This document shows, one piece after another, positions 1 to 8,300 of a stretch of 17,438 nt of DNA. The notes under the pieces are model-generated. The model was not told the origin of the DNA and made no database searches. It saw nothing but the letters and a program-made list of their open reading frames with translations. Numbering within the stretch: position 1 is the first letter of the stretch; each line of letters starts with the position of its first letter. The position numbers were made by a program, and so were the translations under genes. Location: assembly GCA_903860995.1 (NCBI GenBank), contig CAIOSS010000486.1, forward strand, positions 1-17,438. The letters are read 5' to 3'. This DNA is from an uncultured delta proteobacterium. GTDB lineage: Bacteria; Myxococcota_A; Polyangia; Polyangiales; Ga0077539.

Positions 1-270
1 GGCGGCGGGCTGCTGGGCATCTGGCTGCTCGGGTCCATCCTCTGCTCGATCACCTGCTTCATCTACTTCCCGTGGCACCACAACAACCTGCTCGAGTACG
101 AGTGGAACAACACCACCCTCTCGGGTCGCCCCTTCCGCTTCCAGAAGGACCCCGGCGGGTTCTTCGGCATGTGGCTGCTCAACACCGTGCTGGTGCTCTG
201 CACCAGCGGCTTCTACACCCCGTGGGCGATGTCCAACGCCTGGGACTGGGAAGCCAAGCACATCGGCTGA
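1..270 (+). CDS. DUF898 (YjgN-like) membrane protein, C-terminal part
   Basis: The frame is open from base 1 to a TGA at 268-270, so only the last 89 residues are present and the start lies outside the window. Two hydrophobic segments are visible (about residues 3-24 and 53-68 of the fragment). They are separated by a polar loop reading NNLLEYEWNNTTLSGRPFRF. Each membrane segment ends in an aromatic-Pro-Trp element (YFPWHHNNLLEYEW and YTPWAMSNAWDWE). The repeated 'PW...' turn and 'NTTLSGRPFRF' are typical of the DUF898/YjgN family of polytopic inner-membrane proteins, whose biochemical function is unknown. The gene lies 14-20 bp upstream of a DUF2752 gene on the same strand and is probably in one operon with it. 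The family call rests on motif recall only. Confidence 0.75.
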   Translation, partial: GGGLLGIWLLGSILCSITCFIYFPWHHNNLLEYEWNNTTLSGRPFRFQKDPGGFFGMWLLNTVLVLCTSGFYTPWAMSNAWDWEAKHIG

Positions 271-290
271 TCGCTCCAATCCCCGTGACG

Positions 291-662
291 ATGGCGCCCT
301 GGCCGGTCATCCGCGAGCGCCTCGGCCCCATCGTCCCGCCCGCCCTCCTCTGCGCCCTCCTCGCGCTCGTCCCCTTCTCCACCTGCATCGTGAAGATCGC
401 CACCCGCCGGCCGTGCCCTGCGTGCGGCATGACCCGCGCGTCGCTGCGACTCCTGCACGGTGACCTCGTCGGCAGCGTCACGCTGCATCCCCTGGCGCTC
501 CCCTCGGCGCTCGCGCTCGGCGCAACCGTCGCCCTCGCCCTCGCCCTCCCGCCGCAGCACCCGCTCTGGGACCGCTTCGTGCGCGGGGTCCTGGGCGTCT
601 TCGCCTTCGCGTTCCTGGCGGTGTGGGTCGTGCGCATGGGGGGGCTTCTCCCGATGGTGTGA
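291..662 (+). CDS. DUF2752 family small membrane protein
   Basis: The product is 123 residues and polytopic. Hydrophobic segments lie at about residues 11-27, 61-80 and 91-110. Between the first two is the DUF2752 signature: a Cys-Pro-x-Cys-Gly-Met-Thr-Arg-Ala block (CPACGMTRASLRLLHGDL), followed by 'HPLALP' at the head of the next helix. DUF2752 proteins have no established function; the CPxCG pair suggests a metal- or thiol-dependent site, which is inference. An in-frame GTG at 285 is an alternative start six bases upstream, and neither start has a strong ribosome-binding site. The frame stays open back to 72, but that stretch overlaps the DUF898 gene and does not read like protein. The stop overlaps the next start as GTGA (659-662), which suggests translational coupling. 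Confidence 0.8.
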   Translation: MAPWPVIRERLGPIVPPALLCALLALVPFSTCIVKIATRRPCPACGMTRASLRLLHGDLVGSVTLHPLALPSALALGATVALALALPPQHPLWDRFVRGVLGVFAFAFLAVWVVRMGGLLPMV

Positions 663-1657
663 CGGTTGTGCTCGCGACGGCGGAGGGACTAAGTTCCGCC
701 GCCGCCGTGGAACAAAGCCCTCCCGCACACCCCCGCTGGCGCTTCGCGGCGCTGCTGGTCCCCCTGGTCGCCGTGGTCGAGCTCCTCTCCCAGGCGGTCA
801 TTCAAGCCCGCGTCCCGAAGCCCTCCGACTGGGAAGCCGCCGCCAGGTACATCCGCAGGGAGCGCCACCCCGGCGAGCTCGTCACCTCCGCCCCACTCTG
901 GACCGACCCCCTCGCGCGCCAGTACTTCCACGACCTGATCCCGCTGGCCGACGCCGCGCGCCCCGACGCCACCCGCTACCGCCGCGCGTTCGTCGCGACC
1001 CTCCGCGGCGGCGCGCACCCCGACCTCCGCGGCTGGCGCGAGACCGCTCACCGCGACGTCGGCCCCATCACCGTGCGCACGCTCGAAAACCCCTCCCCCG
1101 CGACGGTGCGCTACGACCTCGTCGAGCACCTGCACCCGCCCGACGCGGAGGCCTTCCGCGCGGCCGGCGACAACCCCACCCCCCGCGAGTGGCGCCCGGG
1201 GTCCTTCGTCCCGGGCGGCGGCCTCGGCCAGGGCGCGCTGCTCCCCGGCAGCCGCTTCCACTGCTCCCCCGAAGGCTGGAACTACATCGGCTTGACCATC
1301 ATCGAGGACATGGAGCACCGCGGCCGGCGCTGCATCTGGTCGCACCCCATCCAAGGCGGCGCGATGGTCACGCGCTTCCGCGAGGTGCCCATGGGGATGG
1401 TGTTTCACGGCCACCACGGCATCGCCTACGAGGCCGAGCGAGGCGACGACCTCGGCAACCAGGGCGGCCCCGTCGAGCTGCGCGTGCTGGTCGACGGCAC
1501 CGAGGCGGGCCGCTCGATCCACCGCGACGGCGAAGGGTGGAAGGGCTTCGACATCGACACCCGCGCGTGGGCCAACACCACACGCCAGCTCACCATCGAG
1601 GTGCGCGCCGAGGCGCCCGGGATGCGCCACTACTGCTACGAGGGAGACGTCCGATGA
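659..1657 (+). CDS. Single-TM protein with large extracytoplasmic domain (glycosyltransferase-associated, unknown)
   Basis: The product is 332 residues from the GTG at 659, chosen because it forms a GTGA overlap with the upstream stop. GTG 668 and ATG 623 are in frame; 623 would overlap the DUF2752 gene by 40 bases. One hydrophobic helix lies at about residues 28-48 (WRFAALLVPLVAVVELLSQAVI), so the rest is probably periplasmic. The segment after it (PSDWEAAARYIRRERHPGELV) resembles the soluble domain found C-terminal to the membrane part of some GT39/PMT-type glycosyltransferases. The last 70 residues look like a beta-sandwich, with 'VELRVLVDG' and 'RQLTIEVRAE' strands and two cysteines. The stop overlaps the start of the glycosyltransferase gene (ATGA, 1654-1657), so the two proteins probably work together. 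I do not recognise a named family. Confidence 0.7.
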   Translation: MTVVLATAEGLSSAAAVEQSPPAHPRWRFAALLVPLVAVVELLSQAVIQARVPKPSDWEAAARYIRRERHPGELVTSAPLWTDPLARQYFHDLIPLADAARPDATRYRRAFVATLRGGAHPDLRGWRETAHRDVGPITVRTLENPSPATVRYDLVEHLHPPDAEAFRAAGDNPTPREWRPGSFVPGGGLGQGALLPGSRFHCSPEGWNYIGLTIIEDMEHRGRRCIWSHPIQGGAMVTRFREVPMGMVFHGHHGIAYEAERGDDLGNQGGPVELRVLVDGTEAGRSIHRDGEGWKGFDIDTRAWANTTRQLTIEVRAEAPGMRHYCYEGDVR

Positions 1658-3375
1658 CGCGGCTCCAACGGCTCGCGGCGGCGCTCAAGCCCCACTGCCT
1701 CGGCGCCGCGCTCGCGCTGATCTACCTCGTGGTGCTGGTGCGCACCGCGCCGACGCTGGGCTACGCCCGCGACGAGGGCTTCTACTTCCACGCCTCGACG
1801 GACTACGCGCGCTGGTTCGACCTGCTGCTGCACGACCGCCGCGCGGCGCTCACCCGCGGTGCCATCGACGCGGCGTGGGCGACCAACCACGAGCACCCGG
1901 CGCTGATGAAGTCCCTCTTCGGGCTCTCGTGGCTCTTCCTCCACGAGAAGTGGCACTGGATCAGCTCCGAGGGCCTGAGCTTCCGCCTCCCCGGGATGAT
2001 CATGGGGGCGCTCGGGCTCTGGGTGACCTTCCTCTTCGGGCACCGCGCGCACTCCACCCGCGCCGGGCTCGTGGCGGCGGTGTCGCTCGCCTTCATGCCG
2101 CGCATCTTCTACCACGCGCACCTCGACTGCTTCGACGTGCCCGTCATGACCATGTGGGTCGTGGTGCTGTACGCCTACTGGCGCTCCCTCGGCGGGGGCC
2201 TCGGCTGGGCCATCGCCACGGGCGTCGCCTGGGGCCTCGCGCTCGAGACCAAGCACAACGCGTGGTTCGTCCCCTTCCTGGTGGTGACCCACTTCGTGCT
2301 CACCCGCGCGGGCGACCTCCGGCGCGACACCGCGCGCGGCAACCTCCCGCTGCCGCTCGCCCTGGTCTCGATGGCCCTGCTCGGCCCGGTCATCTTCGTC
2401 GGGCTCTGGCCGTGGATGTGGTTCGACACCCTCTCCACGCCCGGCCACGCGCCCGGACGCTTCCAGGAGTACGCGGGCTTCCACCTCAATCACGCGTACT
2501 ACAACATGGAATGGATGGGCCATAACTGGTTCCATCCCCCGTTCCCGCGCTTGTATTCGTGGGGGATGGTGCTGTTCACCGTCCCGGGCATCACCCTCCT
2601 GCTCTTCGTCATCGGGCTCGCGCTGATGATCCCCACCATGGTGCGCGAGTCCACCGGCGTGCTGGGCTGGTTGCCCCTCAAGCGCCTGCGCGCCTGGGCC
2701 GACGCCCACAAGAGCGACGACCCGCGCGGCACCTGGATGCTGGTCTTCCTGGGCTTCATGGTGCCGATGGCCCCGTGGCTCTCGCGCAACACCCCCATCT
2801 TCGGCGGAACCAAGCACTGGTTCCCCGCGTACCCCTTCCTGGCGCTGCTCGCGGGCGTCGGCTTCGCCCGCGTCGCCGCCCTCCTCGAAGATCTCCTCCG
2901 CGACCGCGTGCGCCGCGCGGGCGTGGTGACCACGGCGCTCGGCGTCCTCGTGGTGCTGCCCCCCATCTGGCAGAGCGCCCACTCGCACCCCTTCGGGCTG
3001 AGCAACTACACCCCCATCGCGGGCGGCGCGCCGGGCGCGGCCGACCGCGGGCTCAACCGCCAGTTCTGGGGCTTCACCACCGGCTCGCTCGCGCCGTGGT
3101 TCAACCGCGAGGCGCCGCCCAACGCGGGCGTCTACATCCACGACACCACCTTCGAGGCGTGGAACATGCTCCAGCGCGACGGCCGGCTCCGCCAGGACCT
3201 GCGCCCCGTGTGGCAGGTCGGTGAGGGCGAGTTCGCCATCGTGCACCACGAGCTGCACATGAACGAGGTCGACTACCAGATCTGGACCGCGTACCAGTCC
3301 CCAAGCCCGGCCCAGGTGCTCACCTACGACGGCGTGCCCATCGTGTCCGTGTACCGCAACCCGCGCGGGCGCTGA
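1654..3375 (+). CDS. GT39/ArnT-like polyprenyl-phosphate-dependent membrane glycosyltransferase
   Basis: The product is 573 residues and polytopic, with about 10-11 hydrophobic segments, and starts at the ATG in the ATGA overlap. The first helix is followed by YARDEGFYFHA (D40/E41), the acidic pair after TM1 that forms the catalytic base site in GT-C enzymes of the PMT/ArnT group. Next come NHEHPALMK (79-87), matching the 'HPPL' loop, HLDCFDVP (156-163), ETKHNAWFVPF (198-208), and GGTKHWFPAYPFLALLAG (384-401), which matches the family's G-x-R/K-H-x-x-P-x-x-P-F-L block. Such enzymes move a sugar from a lipid-phosphate carrier to a lipid or protein acceptor on the outer face of the inner membrane. 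Neither donor nor acceptor can be read from the sequence. The frame is open back to 460, but that part shadows the preceding genes. The last ~110 residues are soluble. Confidence 0.87.
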   Translation: MTRLQRLAAALKPHCLGAALALIYLVVLVRTAPTLGYARDEGFYFHASTDYARWFDLLLHDRRAALTRGAIDAAWATNHEHPALMKSLFGLSWLFLHEKWHWISSEGLSFRLPGMIMGALGLWVTFLFGHRAHSTRAGLVAAVSLAFMPRIFYHAHLDCFDVPVMTMWVVVLYAYWRSLGGGLGWAIATGVAWGLALETKHNAWFVPFLVVTHFVLTRAGDLRRDTARGNLPLPLALVSMALLGPVIFVGLWPWMWFDTLSTPGHAPGRFQEYAGFHLNHAYYNMEWMGHNWFHPPFPRLYSWGMVLFTVPGITLLLFVIGLALMIPTMVRESTGVLGWLPLKRLRAWADAHKSDDPRGTWMLVFLGFMVPMAPWLSRNTPIFGGTKHWFPAYPFLALLAGVGFARVAALLEDLLRDRVRRAGVVTTALGVLVVLPPIWQSAHSHPFGLSNYTPIAGGAPGAADRGLNRQFWGFTTGSLAPWFNREAPPNAGVYIHDTTFEAWNMLQRDGRLRQDLRPVWQVGEGEFAIVHHELHMNEVDYQIWTAYQSPSPAQVLTYDGVPIVSVYRNPRGR

Positions 3376-3382
3376 GACCCTG

Positions 3383-3391
3383 TGAGATACT
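3383..3391 (+). promoter_or_regulatory. Possible extended -10 promoter for a leaderless kinase transcript
   Basis: TGAGATACT fits the extended -10 pattern TGn followed by a hexamer matching TATAAT at four of six positions (GATACT). Transcription would begin about 7 bases later, around 3397-3399. This falls on or next to the GTG (3396) and ATG (3402) start candidates, which lack a Shine-Dalgarno. No -35 match is visible in the GC-rich upstream coding sequence. Confidence 0.3.
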
Positions 3392-3395
3392 GCGC

Positions 3396-5168
<1,773 letters not shown>

Positions 5169-5189
5169 GCTGGGGCGCGCTCATGGCCC

Positions 5190-5207
5190 CCCCGTGACAG
5201 CCCGGGG
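5190..5207 (+). terminator. Weak hairpin after the kinase gene
   Basis: CCCCG (5190-5194) and CGGGG (5203-5207) can pair around an 8-base loop, 22 bases after the kinase stop codon. There is no T-tract, so intrinsic termination is uncertain. Confidence 0.25.
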
Positions 5208-5236
5208 TCGGTCCGGTAGGTTCCGTGCGCTCGCAT

Positions 5237-5261
5237 GGTCAGGTTTCTAACGCGTGACCTG
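5237..5261 (+). promoter_or_regulatory. Inverted repeat, candidate activator site upstream of the sigma54 promoter
   Basis: GGTCA (5237-5241) and TGACC (5255-5259) form an inverted repeat with a 13-base spacer. CAGGT (5240-5244) and ACCTG (5257-5261) form a second one inside it. The element lies about 67-91 bases upstream of the predicted transcription start, within the range where sigma54 enhancer-binding proteins often sit. The arms are short and chance is possible. Confidence 0.25.
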
Positions 5262-5301
5262 CCACCGCTGCGAAGGGCCTGCATTCCAGCACGCTCGTGT
5301 G

Positions 5302-5317
5302 TGGCATCGGGCTTGCT
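5302..5317 (+). promoter_or_regulatory. Sigma54 (RpoN) -24/-12 promoter
   Basis: TGGCATCGGGCTTGCT matches the sigma54 consensus TGGCACG-N4-TTGCW at every defined position except the CG after TGGCA. The GG (5303-5304) and GC (5315-5316) dinucleotides have the required 10-base spacing, giving a predicted start near 5328. That leaves a leader of about 39 bases containing a good ribosome-binding site before the metalloprotease ATG at 5367. The site lies in a 198-bp intergenic region, in the correct orientation. A sigma54 promoter implies dependence on an enhancer-binding ATPase, which is not encoded in this window. Confidence 0.72.
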
Positions 5318-5351
5318 GGCTGCTAGTGGTTCAATTCTCTCGGTTCACGAT

Positions 5352-5357
5352 GGGAGG
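5352..5357 (+). promoter_or_regulatory. Ribosome-binding site fixing the metalloprotease start
   Basis: GGGAGG ends 9 bases before ATG 5367. This favours 5367 over the in-frame upstream start at 5235, which lies before the sigma54 promoter. It also favours 5367 over ATG 5406, whose G-run touches the start codon. Confidence 0.7.
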
Positions 5358-5366
5358 TTCGAGACG

Positions 5367-8300
5367 ATGTCTGATGAACAGGAATATCCGGGCGCGCGCA
5401 GGGGGATGACCTCTGCCCGCCGATTCTGGCGGGGCAGGGCGCTCGGCGCGCTCATGCTCGGCGGTCTCGCGGTCGGCAACGTCGACTGCGCCCAGGAGCG
5501 GGATGCGATCGATCGCACCCGACCGGCGAGGGTCGGCAAGACCTTCTTCGTCGGGCAGAACCTCCAGGACGCTCGGGATAATCCCGAGTTCTACGTGAAC
5601 AACTTCGTCGTCGACGCGCCGGCCTCGCAGTCGCTGCTGCCGGTCGCCACCTACGACGACGTCGACCGCATCCGGTGGGAGATCCAGGAGGACGTGCTCC
5701 TCGCCCGCAAGGCGTACGAGTACGTGACCGGCTCCGACGGCCGCGGCGTCCGGGGCCCGACCGAGACCGGCATCATCGTCGCTGCCTACCGCATCGAGAG
5801 CCACTTCGACGTGCGGCGCGCGTACAACCCCTCCACCGGCGAAGAGATCAACGTCGTCGAGGAGAACATGGTCGACCGGCCCTGGTACGAGCGCGAGTTC
5901 ATGCGCGTCGACTGGTCGAACAACATGGTCGACAACCCCGACTGGTCGGGCCTGTTCTACGGCGCCCTCTTCGGCGGCCTGTCGTTCCAGCCGGTGCGCT
6001 ACTACGAGCAGAACCCGGCGTCGCCCAACGCGCCGAACTTCTGCGAGATGGAGCCCGGCACGGTGCGCGACACCACCACGGGCGCCTGCGTGCGCAGCGC
6101 CAACGTGCGCAACCACAACGGCGGGTACTTCGACGTCACCTCGAAGTGGCTGGTGAACCCCGAGTCGAGCAACCTCTTCGGCGGCTCGCTCCCCACCTGC
6201 CTCGTCATCAACTTCTTCACCGGCAGCGATGTCTATGACTGCAACCCGCAGGAGGCGACCATCCGCACCTCCTTCCGGCGCGTCGAAGACCGCGACTTCC
6301 AGCCCCTCGAGCTGACCCGCCAGCCCTACGACCTCGTCGGCGGCCCGCGCGCGACCCGCAACGGCTTCGACCAGAACTACGGCGCCACGGACCGTAACTT
6401 CCACCGCTACCAGATGATCCACAACATCTGGCAGCGCTCGCACCTCGACCCCCAGTTCACCTGCTCGGGCATCGACGCGAACCAGGACGGCATCGTCGAC
6501 GGCAACCTCGACGCCAACTCCAACGGCACCGCCGACGCCTGCGAGTCGGCCAACCGCCCGGGCTCGCAGTGCGACCAGGTGATGGGCCGCTGCACCATTC
6601 CCTACCGCGAGCGCGAGATCCGCCCGATCGCCTACTACACGAACCCCGAGATGCCCCCGGAGTTCCAGGACCATGTCGAGATCGAAGGCGCGGACGGCAC
6701 GCTGACGTACCGCCTGCCCACCGCCGCGGAGGCCACCGCGCGCCGCGCCTCGGGCGAGCGCACCTCCTTCGTCACCGGCGCCACCGAGGAGATCATCAAC
6801 TCCTGGGACATCGCCATCCGCCGCGCGGTCGCCAACGCCCGCGAGGTCGAGTGCCGCAAGCTCGGCCCGAGCGCCCCCGGCGGCATCGGCGGCGACCGCG
6901 ACACCTGCCACAACCGCTTCTTCGAGAGCGCCCTGGTGCCGCAGCACCTCGGCGCCTTCCTCGGCGAAGACCCCAAGGTCGCCCCGATGGGCTCGCCCCC
7001 GGTCACCCGCGGCGTCGTGCTCTGCCACAACCCCGTGCGCACCGATGACAGCACTGCCTGCCGCGAGCCCGGCTACGCCGTGCGCCTCGGCGACGTGCGC
7101 TACAACCACGTGAGCTACTGGCCCGGCAACTCCCGCGCGCCCTTCGGCGGCATCGCCCACTGGGGCTACGACCCGCTCACCGGCGAGGTCGTCTCCAACG
7201 GCGGCTTCAACATGGGCCGCTCGGTCGAGGCCGCCGCGGGTCAGCAGCGCGACTACGTGCGGCTGATCATGCACTACCTCGACCCCGAGCTCGATGATCT
7301 CACGGTCGAGGCCTACACGAGCAACGCGGCGTCGCAGAACCTCGCGCGGTACATCCGCAACCCGGCGGCGACCACCATCGGCAGCGGCAACAACCGTACG
7401 GACGTCAACCTCATCAACGAGCGCGCGACGAGCCCCGACGCCAACCACGCGGCCGCGGCCCTCAACGTCAACGACGTGCGCAACTCGGACTTCGAGGCGG
7501 CCGCCGTCCGGCAGTTCACCCAGCAGCTCGACACCGCGCCGGTGAACAACGGCGTGTCGCAGACCGCGGTGGCGTTCCAGCAGCAGGCCCGCCTGCTGCG
7601 CGGCACCCGCTACGAGACCGACATGATCGACCAGCAGTGGCTCCGCGCCGCGGGCGTCGACCCGCAGGCGGCCCTCAGCTCGCTCGACGACAACGCCCTC
7701 AACCAGGCCTCGCCCCTGCGGCGCATGGACCCGGAGTGGGCGACCGACATGCGCAACCGCATCATGGAGCGCCTGGAGAACCGCGGCTTCTGCTTCCAGG
7801 ACGCCGGCGCCCCGCCGCTCGTCGGCTCGACCGACATGCAGGGCGTCGCCCGCTGGTTCGCGCAGCGCTACCGCAACCTCACGAAGGAAGCCCGCGCGAC
7901 CCGCATCCTGCAAGACCTCCGCATCGACGCCTACAAGGGCATCGCGCTGCACGAGGTCGGCCACAGCATCGGGCTCTACCACCTGCCCGTGTCGAGCTAC
8001 GACTCGATGAACTACAACCCGCAGTACTGGCAGCTGCGCACGCGCAACGGCGCCGCCAGCGTCAGCTGCCGCGCGGAGACCTGCAACCAGATGTCGTGCC
8101 CGGTGATCCGCACCAACGACAACAACCCGGCGACGGACGCCGACCGGAACAACGACAACTGCATGGGCCCCCGCTACATCGATCCGGAGACGGACGATGA
8201 GCTGGGCGTGCGTGACCTCGCGGCGGGCAACCACCACGCGGGCATCAACTACTTCGGCAACACCTCGACCATGGAGTACCAGTGGGAGCGCTTCGGCGAG

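Noticed and set aside
460..1653. N-terminal extension of the glycosyltransferase frame back to 460
   Set aside because: The extension is Arg/Pro-rich shadow sequence over two other genes. The ATG in the ATGA overlap at 1654 starts directly before the first TM helix.
1636..3258. 540-codon minus-strand frame opposite the glycosyltransferase
   Set aside because: Its composition is that of a shadow frame (His/Glu/Arg/Val-rich), whereas the plus strand encodes recognisable PMT-family motifs.
5235..5366. Upstream start for the metalloprotease at 5235
   Set aside because: It lies upstream of the predicted sigma54 transcription start and lacks a ribosome-binding site, while ATG 5367 has GGGAGG at good spacing.
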